A stretch of DNA of 64,000 nt, taken from contig NC_134286.1 of the NCBI RefSeq assembly GCF_949628215.1, forward strand, positions 1,426,001 to 1,490,000, written 5' to 3'. This document shows positions 34,191-45,999 of this stretch, piece after piece. Origin of the DNA: Phalacrocorax aristotelis (lineage: Eukaryota; Chordata; Aves; Suliformes; Phalacrocoracidae). Within the stretch, counting starts at the first letter, position 1. Each line of letters starts with the position of its first letter. Made by a program: the position numbers and the translations under genes. The notes under the pieces are model-generated. The model did no database searches. It was not told the DNA's origin and was given only the letters and a program-made list of their open reading frames with translations.

Positions 34191-34929
34191 CGGGGTGGGA
34201 GGTGGACGTTGTGGGAGCGGGGCTCAGCGCTGGCGGGAGCGCGGGGGCCGCTGCCTGCGCCTCATCCCTGCCTGCGCCTCAGCCGGGCCAACGCCGCTGC
34301 CGGGCGCCGGGCGCCTAGCAACCGCGCCCAGCCCCCGCTGCTGCAGCCGCCCGGCTCCTGCCGGCGCCCCGCGCGCTCCCGAAGGCAGCGCACGCGCAGC
34401 CTGGGCGCGGCGGCGTGCGAGGTAGCCTTCCCCCTCCTGCCTGGCGCGGGGGCGGTGCGGACGCCTCCCCCTCCGCCCGCCCGCAGGGCCGCGTGCGCGT
34501 GCAGGGGGCGGAGCCGGCCGGGGCGCGAGCGTGCGCGGCCGTCCCCCGCCCGGCGCGTGCCCTGGAGGGCCGCGGACCGCAGCGCGCGGGGCGGGGCGGG
34601 GCGGGCGCTCCCGCCGCGGTCCTTTGCTCGGAAGCGACGCCTTGCTTGCTGCTGCTCCAGGAAAGCACGGGCGATGGGGGAGAGCTTCCCACCGCCTTGC
34701 CCCCGGTGGACATCTAGCCCCCCTCGCTAGAACAAGGTGGGGAGCATTAGGGAGGGCAGAGGATGGCAGGTGGCATTGCTGAAAATACCAATACTGTATA
34801 CAAAATACCGAAATACCAATAAAAGGGCAAAGTACCAATGCGTTGGTGAAAATAAGAATAGAAACCAATACTGGTTTTCACATTTTTGCAGATTACGGGA
34901 TGAAACAAAGGGCGTGGCTGAATGCAGAG

Positions 34930-35035
34930 ATCACAGAATCACAGATTCACAGGTGGGAAGGGACCTCAGGGATCACCTAGTCCAACCTTTCTAGGAAGAG
35001 CCCAGTCTATATATTTAGGCCCACCTTTGGAATGA
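34930..35035 (-). repeat. CR1 LINE 3' fragment
   Basis: ATCACAGAATCACAGATTCA, then GGGAAGGGACCTCAGGGATC and ACCTAGTCCAACC, is the reverse complement of a CR1 3' end. It is truncated after about 100 bp. Confidence 0.85.
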
Positions 35036-35664
35036 GCCAAGTTTACACAGGTACTTAAACCTTTAGCTTGCTGGGATGCTAATGGGTGGTCTTACACAGC
35101 ACGTACTGAAGGATTAACACATTCGTAAATACTTCAGGCTTTGTGTAAATTTGACATTCAAAGATTAGGTCCCCATAAGATTTCAGGGCTAGCGTGTAGT
35201 TGCTTCCTATCAGTTTCAGTGTTGCTGATGACTGTCTTCGGCTTCCCAAAGCTTCCTGAAACCACGATCAGCTTTCCTTTAAAATGTGAAGTGGGCTGTA
35301 CAATTGGGGTGGCGCAGTTATAGGAAAAAGCCTTGCAAATATGACTTGGGTACATTTTGAAGGCTCAAAACCCCAATGGGATACAGAAGGAATCCATTTC
35401 CATTTTTAACACTCAGGAACTGAAAGCAAATTTCACAATTTAGGATGCACCATTTTGACTCATCCACTTTATGATGTTTAGGTTTGACAACGTTGCTACC
35501 TATTCTACTCACGGTGACCTGTATCGAATCCAGCAGTACGTTAGCCGACGTTCAGTCCCGTTGTACGTTTTGCTGGAGGATCTCCTCCGTTAGTCTTTAT
35601 TCTTTAATATTTCTTTAAATGCTATTTGTTCATAAAACATGTTGCACACCTTTTTTTTGTAATA

Positions 35665-36180
35665 GATTATTCAGTTGGAAGGGACCTACAACAATCACCT
35701 TGTCCCAACTGCCCGACCAATTCAGGGCTGACCAAAAGCTGAAGCATATTAAGGGCATCGTCCAAATCCCTCTTAAACACTGTCAGCCATGGGGCATCGA
35801 CCACCTTTCCAGGAAGCCTGTTCCAATGTTTGAACACCCTCTCGGTAAAGAAAGGTTTCTTCATGTCAAAGTCGAACCTTCCCTGATGGATGCAGCTTCG
35901 AGCCGTCCCCACGCGTCCTGTCCCTGGATCCCAGGGAGAAGAGCTCAGCACCTCCCTCTCCACGTCCCCCCCTCAGGCAGCTGCAGAGAGCCATGAGGTC
36001 GCCCCTCAGCCTCCTTTTCTCCAAACTAGGCAAACCCAGAGTCCCCAGCTGCTCCGCACAGGACACCTCGTCCAGCCCCGTCACCAGCTTTATTGCCCTC
36101 CTCTGGGTGCGTTCAGGCACCTTAATGTCCTTTTCAGGTTGTGGGGCTCAGAACTGCCCACTGCTCAAGGTATTTTAATG
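35665..36180 (-). mobile_element. CR1 LINE fragment with ORF2 C-terminal remnant
   Basis: The minus strand reads CR1 reverse-transcriptase C-terminal sequence in two frames. One (36120-35866) has [22 protein letters not shown] and SRDRTRGDGSKLH. The other (35963-35667) has FFTERVFKHWNRLPGKVVD AP and FKRDLDDALN. The frameshift and the lack of upstream domains mark a dead, 5'-truncated copy. It lies just upstream of the ZC3H12B CpG island. Confidence 0.88.
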
Positions 36181-36731
36181 CCAATCCTTAACAAATTTTC
36201 ACCTGCCCTCATGTCTCCAAGTTCCCCCAGCCAGCTGGGCAACCTTATGAAATACTAAATGTCTGAGTTTTGTCATCTGCAAGATGGAAATGATACAGGT
36301 TGACTGCTTTAACTCACTGATATTTGTCTGTAAGGATGTAACAGATACTCTGATGAAAAAAATGCAAAAGTTGACAAAATATGCAATATTACTATATAAG
36401 TAATTTTTGTTATATAAATTAATCTGTCATACTGACTGGTTTTAAATTAACTCCAATGATAGTTTGTTATATCAGGACACTCTTTATAACATGTGTCAAG
36501 TTTTCTGTAAATAACATTGAAGAAATGTCCAAACTAAACATCAGTATACTTTTGTTAGGGTCATTTCTTCTGTATCCAGATTTTGTTTGTTTGTTTTAAG
36601 AAAATAGTGAGGAACTTAAAAAGGAAGGGAATATACATTAACATGTTATATCTAGCATATACTGAGAAAAGAAAGAAAAATTTTCATAATTGCATCCAGT
36701 CTTGTAGAATTTATTGCTCTAGCTGGAGTGA

Positions 36732-36757
36732 TTACCTGGGGGGGGGGGGGGAAGTAA
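36732..36757. repeat. G14 run framed by GATTAC / GTAATC inverted repeat
   Basis: GATTACCT precedes 14 Gs (36738-36751), and AAGTAATC follows. The flanking hexamers are exact reverse complements, so the G run would be the loop of a short hairpin. Confidence 0.7.
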
Positions 36758-38310
36758 TCCTTGCAGCTGGAATTGTTCTGTACTGGATTTGTTGTCACAA
36801 TGACAAGGCCGTTACAAACAGATGTTAGACCATTAAATGCAAATGGCTAATTTTCTCATGCAATAAAATTCAATCCTGTGCTCGATGAAGTAAGGGAGTA
36901 TCTTAGCATTGATTTAATTCTTCAAAATACTGCCCCTTATTTTGAAATGTATCTGCCTATTAGCTTTTGGTTGAGAAAGGGTCAAATAGAAACAAGGTTG
37001 AATTTGTCAGGGTCAGCTGAAAGATTTTTTTTCAATGGCAGTTTTGTGCTTAAGTCCCTTAGCTCTCTGGAAAGTCTAATCAGTGTGCTGGGGAAAACTG
37101 ATTGTTATTTGGATCCCACATATCAAAATTTATAAGTAGCAGCAGAATAGACAGTAAATGTCAGTGCAGTAATTTCAGATCTTAGAAAGAACTGTCAGAC
37201 CCATTTTGTATACGAGGAAACACAGAGTCATTAAGACACTTGACCAAAGCCATGAAGTGAAAGTTGAATGCTACCAATCTGAATGTGCTTGAACTGCAAG
37301 TATTTGCATCAGAGCTGAAAGAGCGATCCTGACGACCAGACCCCTGGCCGTCTGCTCTACCCTCAAAGCAACATGCCTCACAATGTACTGATTCTTGACT
37401 TTGCAATCTGGAAAAGGATTTTCATCTCTAAAAAGACTAGGGATCTCACAGTGTACATCTGTCAGAATACTGTCAAATCTCTCCAGGGTACATTGTGCCT
37501 TTTCCTCACCGTGTTACCTCAGCTGATAGCAGTGGTGAAAGTACGTTCTTCCTTCTTTTTCCTCTATCACTTCTTCTGCTGAAAGTTACACTGAAAAAAA
37601 TATTCAGAAATTTGGCAGCTAATAGCAGAAGCAGTATATAAAGGGCTGTATTCTTCAATGGTGGGGAGAAAAAATGCCACTACTTTAGCAAAACCAGGGA
37701 GACTTGAGAGGACACAGACAGCAAAGAAGATTCACAGCAGTTCAAAGGCAGGGAAGAGAGCACTAGAAAATAGACATGCTGGTTCCACAACTGAGACACA
37801 CAGAGGATATGTCACCACAGCAGGCACTGATTTCTTGTGCATGCTGAGCCCAAGCTAATTGCATGCTCCAGAAGACTACTATTTATCTAGAGTCTGATTT
37901 AAAACTTACTGAAAGCAATGGGAATCTACCTACTGATATGAAATACAGCTCAGCTCAAGCCTTCATTTCTTTTCAATGCTTTTAAGTGTTGTTTCTTCCC
38001 CTTATTATTCTGCACAGCAAATTATTTGTGGTTTTGTACAAATGATGAAATTTGTGTCCCTGTATTGTTAATTACTTTATACGACACCTACCACACCTTA
38101 CACCCAGCTGGTTTTTGACCCTTATGCATATGAGCACAAGTGGTAATTCTTTGATCTTGCTTTTATATAAACAGATGTGTATCGCAGCGATAAAGCAAAA
38201 AATTAAACTCTCATTCTTCTGGGGAAATGAAGGGGAAAGACAGGCTTGCATAAAGCACCTGCTAGTCCCAAGAGACTGTCTTAAATATGCTCCAGCAATG
38301 TTTTGGTGGT

Positions 38311-38966
38311 TGTGGTGGGTTGACCTTGACTGGTCACCAGGTGCCTACCAAGCTGCTCTATTACTCCCCGTCCTCAAGAGGCCAGGGGGAGGAAATATGA
38401 GGCTCGTGAGTTGAGATAAAGATAGGGAGATCACTCAGCAACTACCATCACAGGCAAAACAGACTCAACCCGGTGAAATTAATTTACTACCAATCTAATT
38501 CAGAGCAAGATAATGAGAAATAAGAACGAATCCTAAATCACCTTCTCCTCACACCTCCCTGCTTCCCTTGGCTCAACTTCACTCCCGACTTTTCCACCTC
38601 CTCCCTCCAAGCAGCACGGGGGGGTGGGGAATGGGAGCTGCAGTCAGTTCATCACACATTGTTTCTGCTGCTCCTTCCTCCTCACACTCTCACCCTGCTC
38701 CAGCGTGGGGTCCCTCCCATGAAAGACAGTCTTCAGTGAACTTCTCCAACGTGGGTCCTTCCTACGGGCTGCAGTTCTTCATGAACTGCTCCAGTGTGGG
38801 TCCCTTCCCTGGGGTGCAGCCCTTCAGGAACAGGCTGCTCCAGCGTGCGTCCCCCGTGGGGCGACAGGTCCTGCCAGAAAACCTGCTCCAGTGTGGACTC
38901 CTCTCCACGGGGCCACAGGTCCTGCCAGGAGCCTGCTCCAGCACAGGCTTTCCATGGGGTGACAGC
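38311..38966 (+). mobile_element. ERV LTR, 5' portion (outer layer of nested insertion)
   Basis: It begins TGTGGTGGGTTGACCTTGAC and contains GTTGAGATAAAGATAGGGAG. It also holds a run of imperfect repeats built on CTGCTCCAGYGTGGGTCC (38695-38955), characteristic of a bird LTR family I know. It stops at GGTGACAGC, where a CR1 begins, and resumes at 39595. Confidence 0.72.
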
Positions 38967-39044
38967 TGAGTAGAATAGAATAGGATAGAATAGACTAGAA
39001 TAGAATAGAATAGAATAGAATATTTTCATTTGGAAGGGACCTAC
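38967..39044 (-). mobile_element. CR1 LINE 3' end with (TTCTA)n tail, left half
   Basis: A GAATA pentamer array (38967-39022) is followed by TTTCATTTGGAAGGGACCTAC, the reverse complement of a CR1 3' end with an expanded tail. The element is interrupted at CCTAC by another LTR and continues at 39562. Confidence 0.82.
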
Positions 39045-39561
39045 TGCTGTAGAAAGAGCTGAAATTTAGAGCTATCAGCTTAAACATTAATCATACCTAG
39101 AGCAGACAAAGATAGCAGCTTAAGCAATAATAGCTAGAGTAGACAAGCCTGTAGATCGTGGTATATGAACTGTGACAACCATATTACAACATGCCAAATA
39201 GCTATCTACAGAATCAGCCAAAACCAAACTAAGAGGATGTGCTGTTGTATAAGAAGATGACCACTTAGCAACTGCTTAGTAATGAAACAGCAAGCAAATC
39301 AAACCAATAAAAAAGCAAGAAGACCCCAGACCTTAGTATTACTAGTGGTCCAAACTATCACATGGTGGGTGGGGAACTTAGACTGTAAGGGTGTAATTGC
39401 CCAGGGATTTCTTTGTTTGGGTCCCCTCTTTGGAGGCACCCGGCTCGAGCTGTAGCACTATTAATAAAAAGCACTTTCATAAAGGTATCTCTCTTTCGCT
39501 GATGCAGAAACTTAGAGCCGAAGCCTGTTACGGTGGCTGGCACGTGCAATTTCCTGAAACG
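39045..39561 (+). mobile_element. Solo LTR inserted into the CR1
   Basis: About 517 bp is flanked by an exact 5-bp target-site duplication, CCTAC (39040-39044 and 39562-39566). Removing it restores a continuous CR1 sequence. It starts TG, has a TATA-like TGTATAAG (about 39246-39253) and an AATAAA (39463-39468), and ends ACG where CA is usual, so the last base may have mutated. The minus-strand ORF inside it is not a gene. No internal retroviral genes are present. Confidence 0.75.
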
Positions 39562-39594
39562 CCTACAATGATCACCTAGTCCAACTGTCCAAAG
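39562..39594 (-). mobile_element. CR1 LINE, right half of interrupted copy
   Basis: CCTACAATGATCACCTAGTC followed by CAACTGTCC continues the CR1 3' end broken at 39044. It is short, so the CR1 was strongly 5' truncated when it inserted. Confidence 0.8.
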
Positions 39595-39799
39595 CTTCCT
39601 TCAGGGCACAGGCATCTGCTCTGGCATGGGGTTCTGCACAGGCTGCAGGTGCCTGTCTGCTCCACCACGGACCTCCATAGGCTGCAGGGGCAAAGCCTGT
39701 ATCACCATGGTCTTCACCATGGACTGCAGGGGAATCTCTGCTCCGGTGCCTGGAGAACCTCCTCTCCCTCCTTCTTCACTGCCCCTGGTGTCTGCAGAT
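39595..39799 (+). mobile_element. ERV LTR, second portion of outer layer
   Basis: It resumes with TTCCTTCAGGGCACAGGCAT, GGGGTTCTGCACAGGCTGCA, CTCCACCACGGACCTCCATA and GGGGAATCTCTGCTCCGGTG, then CTCCTTCTTCACTG...GTGTCTGCAG. From memory this follows directly after GGTGACAGC in intact copies. The last third of the LTR is missing. Confidence 0.7.
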
Positions 39800-41405
39800 A
39801 AATGATCTGAATTTTAGCAATGCAGGAGTGGACAGGAAGATTCTGTCCCAGAGGTAAGGCAAAACAGTGATAGGATAGGAATTGATCCTTAGCTATTGTT
39901 TATATAACTTTAAAAGCATCCCTACATCCATATCACATCATTAAAAGTATTCCTAAAACCATATAATACACCATAACTATCAAACTTTGTGACTATTTTG
40001 AAGTACTTTGAAATATGTAGATGTAGTATTTTCTGTCCTTTTTTTAAACATAGAGAGAAAAATAATTGCTAATGCATGTGGGTAGGCTCACTTCCTAAGA
40101 ACTTCCAAATATTTTATAACACTTCGTCAAGTGGTTTTCCTTATGTCATGCAAAGCAGAGTGAAGTAACAAGTTGAACATCTGCATTTTCATTTTCTGTC
40201 CTTCACCTTTTAGTTTAGCCTGCAAAATCAGAAATGAAAAACAGGATAAACATTAGAAAGTTGGCTGGGATTTTCATCACTCCTGTTAGAGAGGACTTTC
40301 CTTCTCTTCCTCTCATATCCTCACCCTGTGTGCTCTCACTCCCTCAGTGTCCTAGCAACAAGATTCACTGGCCTACTGTAGCCAACTTGTCTCCTACACC
40401 CTCAAATCAATTAGTTCATCTATTTAATTCATGCGTCAAAGAAGCCTGCCCCCTCTGAGCACACAGCGTACTTAGGGCTCAATCCTACAGTCTTCAATTT
40501 TAAAGGCAGCAAGAGTTTGCAACTGACTCAAAATATATCAGGATCAGACCTTGCATGCTCTCATTTCTTTACAGAAGCTGTGAGATGATGAAAAGGATGC
40601 TGATGCCTATCACCATTTTCCTTCATCTTCTTTTTTCTTTAATTGAAGAACACATCATATGGACAAGTCCTTAAATAATGCAGAAAATAACTAAAACATC
40701 TCCCCATTCACAACTGCTGCTCATTATTTACCTGTTCCAGAAATACATCTTCTGCAATGCCAGCAAGAGTCCATTTGCAAAAACTGCATTCGTATAATAC
40801 AGATAAATCCTCAAAATCATTACTTGGAAGATTCATAAGAGACTCTGAAATAATTTCTATAATGCTTGAAATCTTCAATTTATTTCTCAATTTATTGCCT
40901 AGTGGAATAGAAGGTAGATGTTTTACGCAAGGGAGATGTTTTATGCAAGTCATCTGAGTTTTTAACTCTCTTTAACTATGGATTATTAATTATAATTAGT
41001 GATAAACAGATTACCAACACTAATAATCCTTTGTCTGGGGGGGGGATGTTTGATCACTACTGCCACTTGCTTAGGCGTTAGATAAACTTCAACCACTGCT
41101 TCTCATGATGTCCAGTGCTCTCATCTTTTTTTCTTCATTCTCTCTTCCCATTTCTTGCCTCATATTTAGGTAAACTATTTGGAACAGGAACCACCAGCTT
41201 TCGTCCTTCTATTTCTATGTGCTAATTATGAAGGGATCCTGCTCCATAGCTTAAGACTGTAGACACTAACATGATGAAATTCACGACAGGGAAGATTTCA
41301 CTGTTCAGAGATACCAACTACCTACAACTCACATGGTCTCAGGCTGACACTTCTACTCTCATGAAAATTATTTCTCGAAAAGCAAATACCAATTTACTAA
41401 TGAAG

Positions 41406-41919
41406 TGGTTTAACCCCAGCTAGCAACTAAGCTCCACCCAGCCGCTCACTTACTCATCCCCGGTGGGATGGGGGAGAGAATCGAAAGAGTGAAAGTGAGA
41501 AAACTCATGGGTTGAGATAAAGACTGTTTAATAGGTAAAGCAAAAGCCATGTGCACAAGCAAAGCAAAACAAGGAATTCATTCACTACTTCCCATGGGCA
41601 GGCGGGTGCTCAGCCATCCTCAGGGCAGCAGGGCTCCATCACGCATAACAGTTGCTTGGGAAGACAAACACCATCACTCCAAACGTCCCTACCTTCCCTC
41701 CTCTTCCCCCAGCTTTTATATGACCTTCTTGTTCAGCCCAAGCCTAATCACTACTGGGGTGGTGTGAGAAGCAGAAAAGACCTTGACTGTGTGTAAGCAC
41801 TGCCTAGCAGTAACTAAATCATCCCTGTATTATCAACACTGTTTTCAGCACAAATCCAAAACATAGCCTGATACTAGCTACTATGAAGAAAACTAACTCT
41901 ATCCCAGCCAAAACAAGCA
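41406..41919 (+). mobile_element. Solo LTR, same family as 17530-18136
   Basis: It starts TGGTTTAACCCCAGCTAGCA and continues GCTCCACCCAGCCGCTCACT and GGTGGGATGGGGGAGAGAAT. The body has GGGTTGAGATAAAGACTGTT, and it ends AACTCTATCCCAGCCAAAAC. It lacks the AT-rich triplet expansion seen in the other copy. No convincing target-site duplication was found. Confidence 0.8.
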
Positions 41920-42512
41920 CGTAAGTGTAAAAAAAGTAACCAAACTACCCACTATTAATCCTTGAGAGAATGTGGATTGCTTACATCCTGAATCAACCCA
42001 GGTGCTTCAGTGGCTGGTCAAAAGCAATCCGTCAAGGGATCTTTATTAAGGTTAAAATTATAAGAGAGTGAAAGGCAGGACATACAAAAATCAATTAAAC
42101 TATTTACCCTAACTATGGCCATTTAGGGGGCTGTTTACTCCAGCTATTAGGAACTTCCCTGCCTCAGACTGAGAACAAACCTCAGTCATAGCAGCTCAAC
42201 TCTGAAGCCTGTTTTCTGGCTCTTTATTTCTTCCAACTCGAGCACCCTCATCCAAGTCTCTTCACAGCTTCAGTTTACAACTTCCCCAGAAAAAAAAAAT
42301 ATGGGTAGAAAAATGGTAGGGGTGATTCACAACACCTTGAGTCCATCATAATGCACAATTCTTCCATGTGAAATGCTGGGGACTGTGGCATGTGAGGAGT
42401 TTCTAACATCAATTTTGAGCTGAGAAGTAGCTATTTTACCTAGACTATGTGAGCTCTGATACCAAGTATTGCAGTAATACATGGCATTAGTTCCTGAGAT
42501 TTATGTTGGCTT

Positions 42513-42569
42513 CATAACTTCATGCAAATTTATGTTACTTTACATAACTTCATGCAAATTTATGTTACA
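42513..42569. repeat. 30-bp tandem duplication
   Basis: CATAACTTCATGCAAATTTA followed by TGTTAC occurs at 42513-42538 and again at 42543-42568, a period of 30 bp with no mismatch over 26 bp. Each unit has an ATGCAAAT octamer (POU/Oct-type). Confidence 0.9.
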
Positions 42570-43850
42570 GATGTATAGAAAAATGGGGTCCCTGCTCCAA
42601 AGCAGCACAAAGGACAACAGTGGTAAATAGAAGGAGCAGTAAAAGCACTTAGAGAATGCAGACTGCCACAGAGAACAAGAGAATACGAGCAGGTTGCAGA
42701 ACACAGGTAAACCAAAGGGGAACCCTTCCACCCCCCCACCTCCCGCTTATCTGTGCTTAATGGAAACTAATAATTTTTGCTACTAAGACACCCAATTTTT
42801 TAAATAAATGGGAGTCTGATGCTGAAGTCTGCATTCATTCTAAATTCCCATTTACTTCACTAGGAATTAAAAGCATTTTAAAAGATGACTAAAGCTATTA
42901 TCAGGGGAAAATGAGCAGAAAGCTGCAGTACACTGGTTCTGATGTCATCTTTGAGTGCTGAAGAGTTTTTATGACTGACCTGATTTCCTGGATCATTTGC
43001 TTCCACTGATCAGTGAAAGCTGAAAAAAAAGGGGGCAAACTGCATCCCTGAGGAGTTTCAGCTTCTCACGCGGCCTGGGACAGGGTCTGATCTGCATTAC
43101 ATTACATTGATTGCTCAGTGTAATTTGTGTAGGAAAAAGAAAATCCCAGTGATAAACGTTTGCTGCCCCAGCATCAAGAGGTTTGCTTAAACATCATCAT
43201 TGGGCAAGCAGGGCAGGCAGAGGATGTATACACTAGCAAAAGTTCTTTGGAGACTGGCCTGGCCTGGTATCAGAATTCAGGAATTTAAGCCTTTTCTTCC
43301 TTCTTGACAATAACTCAAGAGAAGGTAGAGGGACTGTTAGCCTATCCCGTTCCCTTCTACAGGCCTAAATCTCTTCTGTTACACAGAACATTTTGCATTT
43401 TTCTTTTTTGTGCCTGGTTTCTCAGTAGGTTTTCTATATTTCTTTCAGACTACCCATGTCATTTCCAAAGGTAGAAAGTGATATTTTTATTGTAGTTTTA
43501 GTTTTAGCTCAGCTAAGTGCACATGAGAAGACTGTGTGATTCCTCATCATAACACTTAATAAATTCTTAGGCCCCATCCCTTTTCCAGACAAACCCTCCT
43601 GGTTGCCTACCCTTTTTCACTCTCAGTGGCTCCTGGTGAGAGGTCCTCCTCTGCCAGGACAGATTCTTTCATTTTTTTAGCCCTCCAAGAGTGCACTTGC
43701 TGACTTGGGAATCTAATGAAAACACTTCAATCCATGCTGAGGTGTGACAACTCGTCCAGTACCCAGGCCCCGGCCATGTTGAGAGGTCACTCAATAAGCA
43801 GGAGCAGGTCATTGTAGTGGCAGGCTATATGCCACATTTGTAAGGGTATC

Positions 43851-44518
43851 TCACAGAATCCCAGAATCTCAGGCTGGAAGGGACCTCAGGGATCATCTAG
43901 TCCAACTTTTCTGGGAAGAGCACAGCCTAGACAAGATGGCCCAGCACCCTGTCCAGCCGACTCTTGAAGGTGTCCAACGTGGCCGAGCCAGCCCCTCCCC
44001 TGGGGAGATTATTCCAACGGTGACTGTCCTCACTGTGAAAAATTTCCCTCTGGTGTCCAGTCAGGATCTCCCCAAGAGCAACTTGTGTCCATTCCCCCTT
44101 GTCCTCTCCATGGGACTCCTTGTAAAAAGGTAGACTCCACCTCTTTCGTAGCTGCCCCTTAAGTACTGGTACATGGGGATGAGATCCCCTCTGAGCCTCC
44201 TTTTCTCAAGGCTGAACAAACCCAGCTCTCCCAGCCTACCTTCGTATGGCAGCTTCCCAGTCCTTTGATCATCTTGGTGGCCCTTCTCTGGACCCCTTCC
44301 AGCCTGCCCACATCCTTTTTGCACAGCGGGGACCAGAACTGTACACAGCACTCCAGGTGTGGCCTGACAAGCGCTGAGTAGAGCGGGATGATGACTTCTT
44401 TCTCTCTGCTGGCGATGCCCTTTTTGATGCAACCCAGCACCCTGTTGGCCTTCTTGGCCGCAGCAGCCACTGTTTGCTCATGTTGAGCTTTCTGTCCACC
44501 AGGACCCAACTGCCTCAA
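43851..44518 (-). mobile_element. CR1 LINE copy with frameshifted ORF2 remnant
   Basis: The longest CR1 in the window. The 3' tail (43851 on) reads TCACAGAATCCCAGAATCTC then GGAAGGGACCTCAGGGATC. On the minus strand, 44518-44159 keeps reverse-transcriptase C-terminal motifs ([36 protein letters not shown]). The overlapping frame 44432-44061 carries the next conserved piece ([19 protein letters not shown]). The frameshift near 44260 makes it a pseudogene. Confidence 0.9.
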
Positions 44519-45999
44519 CCCTGATCAGGTCAAAACCCCGACTTCAAAGCAAGGGTCTGCAGCACTTGGATTAGTATGGAGACACCTTTATCTATGTAGC
44601 TCTTAAAAGCAATACGGAGACTCCTCCACCTTCCAGATGGCCTTTCCTACTGAGGCACTCTGTAATCCGATATTTTACTGAAATCTGCTTAAACTTTCTG
44701 TAATGCTTATTAAATAGATTACTTTTTAGACTTCTCTCTCAGCTGACCTAGTGGATTATTTGTTATAATGGCTCTTCTAACACCTTTTTCACACTGAAAG
44801 ACTACTATTATTATTATGAGCTACATCCATACCATCCTATTTGCTCAGTGCTGGAGCCAGAGCACAACACCCCAATGGCTCATGCTGCCTGCTTTTTACC
44901 TCATACTGTAGTTTTCTAGGTTTCCAGACACAGATACTCACACATGAAGGGGACCGCTTGCCCTTTAGTCTGCAATTGCAGATGCAGCTGTCTCAAGACA
45001 TTCAATTCTGTGACCATAAGCCCTAACTCAAGCAGATCTATCACATGCCACGTAAATATGGCCACACTGTCTTGCATTCAGCTGTCTTTTGTGTTCCCAA
45101 AAACTCTTACCAGTTTCATTGCTCTCCTTTGCATTCTATCAATTTTTATTTTTTATTTTTATTATTTTCAGAGCCCCAGACCAGACACCAGCAAGTTTGA
45201 TCTGTGCTGAGTAGAGGTTAAGTAGTTCCAGTGCCTTCCATATAACATTTCTGTAATGTGTTCCAGAATAATTGCCTTGTTCTCATCAGCCTCACCCTAC
45301 TGACTGATGAGTGGATTCCCTAAGACTATGGTACTGCTGCTTGTACATTTGCAGCGCACTAGAGTTTATGTCTGCGGAATCCAGTTTCCCTAATGACTGT
45401 CTGGACCTTGAGGTTAGTGGTCATTCTGTGTTGATCCTTCAGCGCAGCATGATCATCAGAGCTGGTAAATGCTGGTAAATGCTTGGGCATATAGGTGAAG
45501 GATTGTGAATTCACACTGTGGATCCCTTAGGACAGATCCTGGAAGAGACCTTCCAATGTCCTGAGATATAACTGTTATCTTCATAACTTACAACACAGTG
45601 CTTAGTACGTTACAGAAGCTGAAGGAAAATAATTACCTGGCTGAGGAGAAACTGGGAGTCTATTCATCATTCTCTGTAAAGTGCTCTGATTGCTCTGATA
45701 TTCTTGGCCAGAACGTCCATAGAAAGACAAATGGTCACTTTCCTCAATCTAACACTTTTATTTGCATTCTGTTTTACTTTTCCATAGTTACAAGTGCTAT
45801 GCCTGGTAGCAGAAATAAAAAAGAAGAACCTAAAGAACAAAATGTGTCTTTTCTGAACTCCAGACACAGTCGCATCACTCAGAGCATCTAGCAGAGAACA
45901 GCACGGTAGTAACAATGGCTAAAGCATGCCTTTGTGTCAAAAAAGTTTTTAATCAAAATCATGAACTCATTCAACAGTCTCTTAGTGCATATTCGATCA

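Larger units (their letters stand above)
33450..34650. promoter_or_regulatory. ZC3H12B: CpG island, likely promoter of ZC3H12B (minus strand)
   Basis: About 1.2 kb of very GC-rich, CpG-dense sequence lies between AT-rich flanks. It holds long open frames on both strands that are a by-product of the base composition. An NRF1-like core GCGCACGCGC occurs at 34388-34397, and GC boxes (GGGGCGGGGC) occur near 34588-34600. It is the only island upstream of ZC3H12B in the window, and a good minus-strand donor lies in it (33996-33991). Transcription direction and start are inferred. Confidence 0.7.
34731..45999. other. Intergenic region between the divergent genes
   Basis: About 11 kb with no recognised gene. 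It holds five CR1/LTR insertion sites (34930, 35665, 38311-39799, 41406, 43851), the G14 hairpin and the 30-bp duplication. Short ORFs (e.g. 37658-37858, 40234-40458, 45598-45891) lack known motifs. Confidence 0.7.

Noticed and set aside
33444-34730. Long overlapping open frames on both strands (up to 428 codons) in the CpG island
   Set aside because: GC-rich sequence lacks stop codons by composition; the predicted proteins are Arg/Pro/Ala/Gly-rich with no motif and overlap each other in several frames.
35667-36120. ORFs on both strands as host genes
   Set aside because: Minus-strand frames are CR1 ORF2 remnants; plus-strand frames are their antisense.
38568-38969. 133-codon ORF with repetitive Ser/Pro/Leu content
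   Set aside because: It is a translation of the imperfect repeats of an LTR.
44061-44518. Two overlapping minus-strand ORFs as host genes
   Set aside because: Both are pieces of CR1 reverse-transcriptase C-terminus separated by a frameshift.
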